Part shown: in pieces, positions 34,670 through 41,092 of the stretch
How the letters are laid out: every line of letters begins with the position of its first letter
Numbering within the stretch: the first letter of the stretch is position 1
Assembly (NCBI RefSeq): GCF_900631615.1
Contig: NZ_LR131273.1
Coordinates: 558,001-622,000, forward strand
Origin: Tsukamurella paurometabola
GTDB taxonomy: Bacteria; Actinomycetota; Actinomycetes; Mycobacteriales; Mycobacteriaceae
Direction of reading: 5' to 3'
Length of the DNA stretch: 64,000 nucleotides
Notes under the pieces: model-generated
What the model was told of the DNA's origin: nothing
The model's database searches: none
What the model saw: the letters and a program-made list of their open reading frames with translations, nothing else
Program-made: the position numbers and the translations under genes

Positions 34670-35323
34670 CTACCGACGCAGCGCGCGCTTGCAGGCCCCG
34701 ACGAATCGGCCCGCGACGTCCTCGGGGGCGATCGGCACGCGCCAGTCCTGCCACAGTGCGAGGAGGCGGAAGCCGGAGGCCAGCACGGCGCCGACCAGGA
34801 GCGCCCGGGAGTCCGTCGCGCCCCACGACGCGGCGAGCACCGTCGCGGCGGCGCCGGTGAGCGCGGGGATCGCGTAGAGGTCGCGCTCCTGGATGAGCAG
34901 GGGCACCTCGTTGACCAGGATGTCGCGCAGCACGCCGCCGCCGAGGGCGGTGGTGATGCCGATGAGCGCGGCGGCGAAGGGCGACGCGTCGTGGTGCAGC
35001 GCGGTCAGGGCGCCGGTGGCGGAGAAGACGCCCATGCCGATCGCGTCGAGCACGAGCACGGAGTTGCGGAGCCGCCCGAACTGCGGGTGGAAGACGAAGA
35101 CGAACGCCGCCGCGATCGAGGCGGTGGTGATGTTCTCCCAGCCCTGGAAGGAGGCGGGTGGGTGGATGCCCAGCAGGACGTCGCGGGCGACGCCGCCGCC
35201 CACCCCGGTGAGCGCGGCGAGGGTCCACACGCCGAACAGGTCGAGCCGCTTGCGGACGCCGATGAGCGCGCCGGAGGCGGCGAAGACCGCGATCCCCGCG
35301 TGGTTCAGCACCGCCAGCAGCAC
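34670..35323 (-). CDS. TRIC-family cation channel (YadS-like)
   Basis: A 217-residue membrane protein with seven hydrophobic helices arranged as two repeats: LTGVGGGVARDVLLG in the first half and TTALGGGVLRDILVNE in the second, each with the Gly-Gly-Gly-x-x-RD kink motif of trimeric intracellular cation channels (formerly UPF0126). Bacterial members conduct monovalent cations across the membrane. The start at 35323 has the family's N-terminal helix (LNHAGIAVFAASGALIGVRK). It is the next gene downstream of rpmF on the same strand, separated by a terminator. Confidence 0.93.
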   Translation of the reverse strand: MLLAVLNHAGIAVFAASGALIGVRKRLDLFGVWTLAALTGVGGGVARDVLLGIHPPASFQGWENITTASIAAAFVFVFHPQFGRLRNSVLVLDAIGMGVFSATGALTALHHDASPFAAALIGITTALGGGVLRDILVNEVPLLIQERDLYAIPALTGAAATVLAASWGATDSRALLVGAVLASGFRLLALWQDWRVPIAPEDVAGRFVGACKRALRR

Positions 35324-35342
35324 GTGGGCCCCTTCGGATACA

Positions 35343-35382
35343 CCTCAAGAGCGGGCCGGCACCAGCCGACCCGCTCTTGAGG
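35343..35382 (-). terminator. Terminator of rpmF
   Basis: A 13-bp perfect inverted repeat (35343-35355 and 35370-35382) 11 bases past the rpmF stop codon. Confidence 0.85.
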
Positions 35383-35393
35383 GAAAGAACGTC

Positions 35394-35567
35394 TTAGCGG
35401 CGGTCGAGATCGACCAGACCCAGCTTCGCGGCGCGCACGAGGCGGCGCGGAACCAGGTGGGTACGGCCGCCGACCTGCACGGCCTGCAGCTCGGGGTTGT
35501 TCGCCTTCCACTGCGAGCGGCGAGCATGCGTGTTCGCCCGCGACATACGGCGCTTCGGTACAGCCAT
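35394..35567 (-). CDS. rpmF: 50S ribosomal protein L32
   Basis: A 57-residue L32 ([20 protein letters not shown] at the N terminus, then [20 protein letters not shown]). There are no cysteines, so it cannot bind zinc; this is the usual form in mycobacteria. Its place near mprA is conserved (Rv0979A). The ATG is fixed by family length. Confidence 0.97.
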   Translation of the reverse strand: MAVPKRRMSRANTHARRSQWKANNPELQAVQVGGRTHLVPRRLVRAAKLGLVDLDRR

Positions 35568-35644
35568 GATTCTTCCTATCGGTCTTGACGAAAAAAGCTC
35601 TCGACGCGAGCCCGGGAGGCTTCCAACGTCACAAGCACTGAAGT

Positions 35645-35908
35645 CTACCGGTTGGACACGCGCCCGCCAAAACGCGCGTACTTCTCCTGGAACTTCTGCA
35701 CCCGCCCGGCGGTGTCCATGACGCGCTGCTTCCCCGTCCACAGCGGGTGCGAGTCGCTGGTCACGTCCACCACGATCAGCGGATACGTCACCCCGTCGAC
35801 GTCGACGGTGCGCTCCGACGTCGCGGTGCTGCGCGTGACGAACACCTTCCCCGTGGACGCGTCCTGGAACGCGATCGGACGGTACTCCGGGTGGATTCCC
35901 TGCTTCAT
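35645..35908 (-). CDS. rpmE2: 50S ribosomal protein L31 type B (zinc-independent)
   Basis: An 87-residue type B L31. It begins [20 protein letters not shown] and ends with [10 protein letters not shown]. It lacks the CxxC residues of the zinc-binding type A protein. Type B L31 replaces the zinc form when zinc is short, saving or releasing zinc from ribosomes. Its start overlaps the 3' end of the CobW-like gene by 4 bases, so the two share a message. Confidence 0.95.
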   Translation of the reverse strand: MKQGIHPEYRPIAFQDASTGKVFVTRSTATSERTVDVDGVTYPLIVVDVTSDSHPLWTGKQRVMDTAGRVQKFQEKYARFGGRVSNR

Positions 35909-37122
35909 GACATCTCCTCATCGATCTCGTCGCGCCCCGGGGCCGGGGCGAGGTCCTCGCACGGGTCGGCGTGCATCGCGCCGAACGGGTCGTGCCAGCC
36001 GGCCCACTCCTCGGGGCCGGCGGCGAGTTCCGCGGGGGTGAGTTCGGCCCACCGCAGGGTCTCGGCGATGCGGGAGGGGTCGGCCCCGGCGGCGAGCACC
36101 ACCAGGTCGGTCCGACGGTCCCCGTACGTCTCGTCCCACGCCGCGGACGCCATCGCCCACCGCTCGGGCGTACCGTCGCCGCCGGCCGCGAGCCACCGTC
36201 CGGCCGCGCCGACGCGCAGGCCCGCCCCCGCGGACTCCAGCCAGAAGGCCTCGTCGGGCGTGGTGGCGAGCCAGATGCGGCCCCGCGCGTGGACGACGCC
36301 GTCGAGCAGCACGTCGATCGCCTCGTGGAAGCGGCCCGGATGCAGCGGGCGGCGGGCGCTGAACTCGATGAGGCGGACGTCGCCGTCGGCGTCGAGCGGA
36401 GGGCAGCCGGGCAGCAGCGGGCCGAAGGGCTCGATCGGCGGGCGGGGCGTTCCGAGGCGCGGGACGAGCCGGTCCAGCGGGACGCGCTCGCGGGCGATCG
36501 GGGCTCCGGGCGCGAGGCGGCGCAGCACGGCGCGCAGGCGCGCGGGGTCGGGACTGTCGCCGGTCACGACCAGCAGGTCGGCGCTCTGCGCGTGCCCGAC
36601 GGCCAGCTGTGCGACGGTGCGCTCGTCGTCGTCCGGCACGGCGAAGCGCTCCCCCACCTCCTCCTCGCCGAGGGCGTCGTCGAGCCAGGTCGCGCCGTCG
36701 ACGAAGCCGATCGTGCCGGTCACCTCGACGTCGCGCGCCGCGGGCCCCCGCACGGCACCGACCATCTCGACGATCACGTGCTCGATGGCGTGCCGCACGG
36801 CGTCGGCCTCGAGGATCGGATCGAGCCGCACGACGATGCGCCGGACGCTCGCCCGCCGGTGCAGCGTGCGCAGCAGCGGCAGGAGGTCCTCGCGGAGCGT
36901 GCATGAGACGCAACCGTGGGCGAGTTCGAGCAGCGCGACACGCTCCTCGGCCGTCCCGTCGGGCCGGACGGTGGCCTCCGACCGCACGACCAGGCCCTCT
37001 CGGAGGCCGGACAGGTCGTGGTGCACGACGACGGTGCCGGGTTCGGCGAGTTCGAGCGCGCGCTCCTGCCCGCCGAAGCCGGTCAGGAGCAGGACCGGGG
37101 TTCTCTTGGAAATGATTCCCAT
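35905..37122 (-). CDS. mrf: CobW/COG0523-like Mrf homologue without an intact P loop
   Basis: A 405-residue protein related to CobW/COG0523 metal-chaperone GTPases. The Walker A site is degenerate: [13 protein letters not shown] at about residues 14-26 lacks the G-x-x-G-x-G-K-T pattern, so GTP binding is unlikely. The metal motif is present in altered form (GCVSC near 70-74 instead of CxCC). The C-terminal CobW domain runs from about 240 to 400. In mycobacteria the corresponding gene in the zinc-free ribosomal protein operon is Mrf, which recruits Mpy to make hibernating ribosomes during zinc starvation; the context here is the same. It is divergent from rpmB and coupled to rpmE2. Confidence 0.85.
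   Translation of the reverse strand: MGIISKRTPVLLLTGFGGQERALELAEPGTVVVHHDLSGLREGLVVRSEATVRPDGTAEERVALLELAHGCVSCTLREDLLPLLRTLHRRASVRRIVVRLDPILEADAVRHAIEHVIVEMVGAVRGPAARDVEVTGTIGFVDGATWLDDALGEEEVGERFAVPDDDERTVAQLAVGHAQSADLLVVTGDSPDPARLRAVLRRLAPGAPIARERVPLDRLVPRLGTPRPPIEPFGPLLPGCPPLDADGDVRLIEFSARRPLHPGRFHEAIDVLLDGVVHARGRIWLATTPDEAFWLESAGAGLRVGAAGRWLAAGGDGTPERWAMASAAWDETYGDRRTDLVVLAAGADPSRIAETLRWAELTPAELAAGPEEWAGWHDPFGAMHADPCEDLAPAPGRDEIDEEMS
37107..37121. promoter_or_regulatory. Zur-box-like site 1
   Basis: TGGAAATGATTCCCA is a near-palindromic 15-mer close to the actinobacterial Zur consensus TGANAATNATTNTCA (two of the defined bases differ). It lies across the start codon of the CobW-like gene, which suggests a repression role there. 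Confidence 0.6.
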
Positions 37123-37141
37123 TTCCAGTACGTTACCTTAT

Positions 37142-37156
37142 CGACAATCATTCGCA
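37142..37156. promoter_or_regulatory. Zur-box-like site 2
   Basis: CGACAATCATTCGCA keeps the AATNATT core and all but two of the defined consensus positions. It lies 13 bases upstream of the rpmB start, placing both divergent units under the same zinc-responsive repressor. Confidence 0.7.
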
Positions 37157-37168
37157 AGAAGGAGAAGC

Positions 37169-37405
37169 ATGTCCGCACACTGCCAGGTGACGGGCCGGGC
37201 GCCCGGCTTCGGCAAGCGGGTCTCGCACAGTCACGTGCGCACGAACCGCCGCTGGGACCCGAACATCCAGCGTCGCCGCTATTACGTGCCCTCGCTCGGT
37301 CGCACCGTCGTGCTCCGGGTGTCGACGAAGGGCATCAAGACCATCGATCGCCGCGGCATCGACGCGGTGGTCGCCGAGATCCTCGCCCGAGGGGAGAAGC
37401 TGTAA
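37169..37405 (+). CDS. rpmB: 50S ribosomal protein L28, zinc-free paralogue
   Basis: A 78-residue L28. [20 protein letters not shown] retains only the first Cys of the CxxC knuckle seen in zinc-binding L28, so it is the C-minus form used under zinc limitation. The ATG follows an AAGGAG site. First gene of a four-gene run with overlapping starts. Confidence 0.96.
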   Translation: MSAHCQVTGRAPGFGKRVSHSHVRTNRRWDPNIQRRRYYVPSLGRTVVLRVSTKGIKTIDRRGIDAVVAEILARGEKL

Positions 37406-37570
37406 ATGGCCCGCAACGAGATCCGTCCGATCATCAAGCTCAAGTCGACCGCCGGCACCGGGTACACGTACGTGACCAGGAAGAACCGTCGCAACGACCC
37501 CGACCGCATGGTGCTGCGCAAGTACGACCCGGTGGTCCGCCGGCACGTCGATTTCCGGGAGGAGCGCTGA
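37406..37570 (+). CDS. rpmG: 50S ribosomal protein L33, zinc-free paralogue
   Basis: A 54-residue L33 ([20 protein letters not shown], then [16 protein letters not shown]) lacking all cysteines, so a C-minus form. It starts immediately after the rpmB stop codon and its TGA overlaps the rpsN ATG. Confidence 0.95.
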   Translation: MARNEIRPIIKLKSTAGTGYTYVTRKNRRNDPDRMVLRKYDPVVRRHVDFREER

Positions 37571-37875
37571 TGGCCACCACCGCGAAGATCGCCAAGAACG
37601 AGCGGCGCAAGGAACTGGTCGCGCGGTACGCCGAGCGGCGGGCCGCACTGAAGCGGACCATCGCGCACCCGTCGACGGACCCGGACGACCGCGCCGCGGC
37701 CGTGCGCGCGCTGGCGAAGCTGCCGCGCGACGGCTCGGCCACCCGCGTCCGCAACCGCGACGCAGCGGACGGCCGCCCGCGCGGGCACCTGCGCAAGTTC
37801 GGGCTCTCGCGCGTGCGGGTGCGGCAGATGGCGCACGACGGTCAGCTGCCCGGCGTCCGGAAGTCGAGCTGGTGA
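37570..37875 (+). CDS. rpsN: 30S ribosomal protein S14, zinc-free long form
   Basis: A 101-residue S14 of the long type, without the CxxC pairs of the short zinc-binding form ([60 protein letters not shown]). The start overlaps the rpmG stop as TGATG and its own stop overlaps the rpsR start. Confidence 0.96.
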   Translation: MATTAKIAKNERRKELVARYAERRAALKRTIAHPSTDPDDRAAAVRALAKLPRDGSATRVRNRDAADGRPRGHLRKFGLSRVRVRQMAHDGQLPGVRKSSW

Positions 37876-38105
37876 TGGCGCGCAAACCGACCCGTGTTCC
37901 TGCGTCGCGGCGCGGCCTCGTCCGCGTGCCCGAGGGCGCCCTCGACTACAAGAACGTCACCTACCTGCGCACTTTCCTCAACGACCGCGGGAAGCTGCGC
38001 TCGCGCGCGATGACGCGGCTGTCCCCGCAGGACCAGCGGAAGCTGGCGGCGGCGGTGAAGAACGCCCGCGAGATGGCGCTGCTCCCCTACTCCTCGAAGA
38101 AGTAG
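37875..38105 (+). CDS. rpsR: 30S ribosomal protein S18, zinc-free paralogue
   Basis: A 76-residue S18 ([20 protein letters not shown], then [20 protein letters not shown]). All cysteines of the zinc form are absent. ATG at 37875 overlaps the rpsN stop; a GTG one codon upstream is possible. Last gene of the run, followed by a hairpin. Confidence 0.95.
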   Translation: MARKPTRVPASRRGLVRVPEGALDYKNVTYLRTFLNDRGKLRSRAMTRLSPQDQRKLAAAVKNAREMALLPYSSKK

Positions 38106-38112
38106 CAGGCGT

Positions 38113-38181
38113 CCGAAACCGGCCTCCAGCACCAGCACGATGCAAATGCTCCGTCCTGTGCGAGCTGAGGGCCGGTTTCGG
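38113..38181. terminator. Long hairpin after the zinc-free ribosomal operon
   Basis: A 12-bp perfect inverted repeat (38113-38124 and 38170-38181) enclosing 45 bases, 8 bases past the rpsR stop. The loop is larger than in a classic terminator; an inner GCAGC-type pairing may shorten it. Confidence 0.6.
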
Positions 38182-38234
38182 GAGCCCCGACCGTCCGGGC
38201 GAGGCGATACTTCGATCGCGTAACCTTTTCGCCC

Positions 38235-39173
38235 GTGACTTCCGTGCTGGCCGGCTTCGCCGTGATCGCGATCATCATCGCGGCGGGGTGGCTCCTCGGC
38301 CGGCTGGAGGTCCTGGGCGAGGAGCCGGAGAAGCAGCTCTCGCTGCTGGTGTTCTACCTGCTCACACCCGCTCTGCTCCTCCACGCGCTCGCCACGACGG
38401 ATGTCGCCGTGCTGTTCAGTTCGCGCCTGTGGGTGAGCGCGGGATCCGCGCTGGCGATCGCCGCGGTGTACTACGTGGTCGTGCGCGTGCTCTGGCGCCG
38501 GCCGACGGGCGACGCGACCATCGGCGCCCTCGCCTCGAGCTACGTGAACTCCTCGAACCTCGGCATCCCGATCGCGGTCTTCGTGCTGCACGACACGTCG
38601 TACGTCGCCCCGCTGCTGCTGTTCCAGATCCTCGTCTTCTCGACGATCGCGCTGACCGTGCTCGACCTCGCGGAGGCACGCGAGAGCACGGGGCCGAAGC
38701 AACCGCTGTGGCGGACCGTCGTGACCCCACTGCTCAACCCGATCGTGGTCGGCGCGCTGATCGGGCTCGCGATCTCGCTGACGCGGTGGCACCCGCCGGA
38801 CTGGCTGATGAGCCCGGTGAAGCTGCTCGGCGACGCGTCCGTCCCCATGGCCCTGATCGTCTTCGGCCTCTCCCTCGGCGGCGTGCGGGTGCTGCAGAAG
38901 GGCGCGGCGCCGCGCCGCGACATCGCCCTGGCGACCGCGCTCAAGATGATCGCAATGCCCGTGCTGGCATGGGCGATGGCGCGGTTCCTGTTCGGGCAGT
39001 CGGGCCACGCCCTCCTCGCGCAGACGGTGACCGCGGCCCTCCCGACGGCGCAGAACGTGCTGGTCTACGGCCTGCGATACAACCGCGGCGTGATCCTCGC
39101 GCGGGATGCCGGCCTTATCACAACGGCCCTGTCGATCCCGGCGATCATGCTGATCGCGGTCCTTCTCACCTGA
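38235..39173 (+). CDS. AEC-family auxin-efflux-carrier-like transporter
   Basis: A 312-residue membrane transporter with about ten hydrophobic helices in two halves. The family motifs appear as SYVNSSNLGIPIAVFVLHDT near residues 97-116 and LPTAQNVLVYGLRYNRG near 270-290. Bacterial AEC proteins export or import organic anions such as malate; the substrate is not readable. GTG start. It ends in a small inverted repeat (39176-39183 / 39194-39201). Confidence 0.9.
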   Translation: MTSVLAGFAVIAIIIAAGWLLGRLEVLGEEPEKQLSLLVFYLLTPALLLHALATTDVAVLFSSRLWVSAGSALAIAAVYYVVVRVLWRRPTGDATIGALASSYVNSSNLGIPIAVFVLHDTSYVAPLLLFQILVFSTIALTVLDLAEARESTGPKQPLWRTVVTPLLNPIVVGALIGLAISLTRWHPPDWLMSPVKLLGDASVPMALIVFGLSLGGVRVLQKGAAPRRDIALATALKMIAMPVLAWAMARFLFGQSGHALLAQTVTAALPTAQNVLVYGLRYNRGVILARDAGLITTALSIPAIMLIAVLLT

Positions 39174-39238
39174 CGAATGTGACGGACGACCCGGTCACAT
39201 TACGCCTGTGACGTCCGTTTCGGCTTGGGTCGGCGAAA

Positions 39239-39268
39239 CTACTCGTGGGTTAATAAGGCCACGAGTAG
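39239..39268 (+). promoter_or_regulatory. Hairpin in the leader of the histone-like gene
   Basis: CTACTCGTGG (39239-39248) and CCACGAGTAG (39259-39268) form a perfect 10-bp stem around an AT-rich loop, 43 bases upstream of the start codon. The AT-rich loop contains TTAATAAG. It may be a terminator of the transporter or an operator/leader stem of the next gene. Confidence 0.5.
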
Positions 39269-39311
39269 GGCGCTGAACGGCGCGCTACGAACCGAACCCA
39301 GGAGAGACCCC

Positions 39312-40340
39312 ATGGCTCAGACCGCCGCACAGCGCGCCGTCGACGTGTTCGTCTCTGCCGTTGAGGCCCGCGGGGGCAAGGCAGAGGTGACCACGAAGGG
39401 CAGCACCACCCTCGTCACCGTGACCGCAGCCGACGGCCGCACCGAGACGCTCCGCGTCAAGGCCACCACCGGCGATGCGTGGCAGGCCCGCAAGAGCGAG
39501 GCCGTCGCCAAGGCCCCCGTGACCGCGTGGGCCCTCGTGGACCTGTCCGACGGTGCGCCGATCGCGCTCGCCCCGGCCGCCGACTACGCCGCGCACGTCG
39601 CCAAGCTCGCCGCCGCGTGGGAGGGCAAGAACCCGGGCAAGTCGCTCACCGCCAACACCAACCTCGCCGTGACCGCCGACGCCGTCGCCGCCTGGGAGGA
39701 CGCCTGGGCCGTGCTCGGCCTCGACGGCGCCGCGCCCGCGAAGCCGGCCGCCGACAAGCCAGCCACCGACAAGCCGGCCGCCGACGAGTCCGCCGCATCG
39801 TCGGCGGCGAAGGCCCCGGCCAAGAAGGCCGCCGGTAAGGCCACCCCGGCCGCCAAGAAGGCCGCCCCGGCCACGAAGGCACCCGCGAAGAAGGCACCCG
39901 CGAAGAAGGCTCCGGCGAAGTCCGCGGCCAAGACCGCCGCGAAGAGCACGGCCGGCAAGAGCGCGACGGCCAGGACCACCGCCGCCAAGCCCGCCGCTGC
40001 CAAGAGCACCGCGGCGAAGCCCGCCGCGAAGAAGGCTGCGACCAAGCCGGCCGCCAAGCCCGCGGCGAAGAAGGCACCGGTCAAGGCGTCGGAGGCGAAG
40101 ATCACCCCGATCGCCGCGCAGAAGGACGCCGCCGCCAAGAGTAAGGCTCCCGCCTCCATCGACGCGAAGACCTCGAAGCCCGCCGCCGCGGCGGACGCCA
40201 AGGCCGCGCCGAAGGCGAAGGCCGAGGCACCGTCGAAGGACGTGGCGAAGGCCGAGCAGAAGACGGCACCGAAGAAGGGCCAGCCCTCGGGCATCGCGCT
40301 CCTGCTCAAGCGCCTCCCCGTGGTGGGCCGCCTGCTCTGA
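39312..40340 (+). CDS. Histone H1-like Lys/Ala/Pro-rich protein with unrecognised N-terminal domain
   Basis: A 342-residue protein. Residues 138-300 and beyond are a Lys/Ala/Pro tail of AKKAPAKKAPAKS type, like the C-terminal tails of HupB and histone H1 and able to bind DNA nonspecifically. The N-terminal 137 residues are not HU. They read AQRAVDVFVSAVEARGGKAE, LVTVTAADGRTETLRVKATT, VTAWALVDLSDGAP, an alpha-beta-beta pattern that recalls Mrr/PD-(D/E)xK folds without a complete catalytic set. The C terminus ends GIALLLKRLPVVGRLL, a possible membrane-interacting helix. The AGGAG site and the family-like start fix the ATG at 39312. No partner gene is adjacent. Confidence 0.8.
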   Translation: MAQTAAQRAVDVFVSAVEARGGKAEVTTKGSTTLVTVTAADGRTETLRVKATTGDAWQARKSEAVAKAPVTAWALVDLSDGAPIALAPAADYAAHVAKLAAAWEGKNPGKSLTANTNLAVTADAVAAWEDAWAVLGLDGAAPAKPAADKPATDKPAADESAASSAAKAPAKKAAGKATPAAKKAAPATKAPAKKAPAKKAPAKSAAKTAAKSTAGKSATARTTAAKPAAAKSTAAKPAAKKAATKPAAKPAAKKAPVKASEAKITPIAAQKDAAAKSKAPASIDAKTSKPAAAADAKAAPKAKAEAPSKDVAKAEQKTAPKKGQPSGIALLLKRLPVVGRLL

Positions 40341-40351
40341 TACCGGGCATC

Positions 40352-40457
40352 CGCTCCCGGCCGGGAGCCGGCACCCCCGACTCCATCCGATGTCCCCTCA
40401 ACCGCTGTTGGGGGGACATCGGCGTTCTGCGGGGAGTTCGGCTCCCAGCTGGGAGCG
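40352..40457 (+). repeat. Symmetrical ~105-bp repeat, copy C
   Basis: A 106-base element with inverted ends CGCTCCCGGCCGGGAGCCG (40352-40370) and CGGCTCCCAGCTGGGAGCG (40439-40457), and a strong central hairpin CCGATGTCCCC ... GGGGACATCGG. It follows the histone-like gene and precedes the DUF1707 gene. Length, ends and centre agree with copies A and B. Confidence 0.85.
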
Positions 40458-40489
40458 GACACCTGCCCGTTTCGCCTAGAGTCGGGGGC

Positions 40490-41092
40490 ATGTCCGACGA
40501 GTTGGAACCCCTGCGCCGCGACGTCCTGCGAGCATCCGATGTCGACCGCAACCGCGTCGTGGAGATGCTCTCCGAGGCGCTGGGCCTCGGCCAGATCACG
40601 CTCCCCGAGTACGAGGAGCGCTCCCAACAGGCGGTGGCGGCGCGCACCTTCGCCGACCTCGACCGGCTCGTCGTGGATCTGCCCGCCGTGCAGCACCCGT
40701 CGACGACCGCGACGCCCGCGTACCGCGCACCGTCGACCGCGCCCGCGGGCGTGCCGCGCATGGGCGAGACGAAGTGGGCCGTGATGTCGGAGACCAAGGT
40801 CCGCGGGCCGGTCGCCGTGGGGCCCGAGCACACCGCGATCGGGTTCTGGGGCGGCGTCTCGCTCGATCTGCGGGAGGCGACGTTCCTCGTCGGCGATGTG
40901 ACGCTGAACGCCTACGCGGTGATGGGCGGCGTGAAGATCATCCTGCCGCGCGGCGCCAACGTGCACGTGGAGGGCGTGGGCGTGATGGGCGCGTTCGAGC
41001 ACAAGAACCCGCAGACGGGCGACCCCACCGGACCACGGATCGTGGTGAAGGGCTTCGCCTTCTGGGGCGGCGTGGAGGTGCTGATCAAGTGA
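40490..41092 (+). CDS. DUF1707/SHOCT-like protein with C-terminal LiaF-like domain
   Basis: A 200-residue protein. Residues 10-65 are a DUF1707 domain (LRASDVDRNRVVEMLSEALG, GQITLPEYEERSQQAVAART). The C terminus (about 110-200) resembles the LiaF/cell-wall-active-antibiotic response domain: AIGFWGGVSLDLREATFLVG, YAVMGGVKIILPRGANVHV. The combination is common in actinobacteria and is thought to interact with membranes or other proteins in envelope stress, but the role is not settled. It ends exactly where the convergent VWA gene ends. Confidence 0.88.
   Translation: MSDELEPLRRDVLRASDVDRNRVVEMLSEALGLGQITLPEYEERSQQAVAARTFADLDRLVVDLPAVQHPSTTATPAYRAPSTAPAGVPRMGETKWAVMSETKVRGPVAVGPEHTAIGFWGGVSLDLREATFLVGDVTLNAYAVMGGVKIILPRGANVHVEGVGVMGAFEHKNPQTGDPTGPRIVVKGFAFWGGVEVLIK

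Noticed and set aside
34260-35348. N-terminal extension of the DUF559 frame upstream of 34259
   Set aside because: The extension is antisense-like sequence across repeat B and the TRIC gene; conserved protein begins at 34259.
35394-35567. rpmF as part of the Zur-controlled set
   Set aside because: L32 here lacks Cys, as it does in all mycobacteria, and no Zur-like box lies upstream; it is more likely constitutive.
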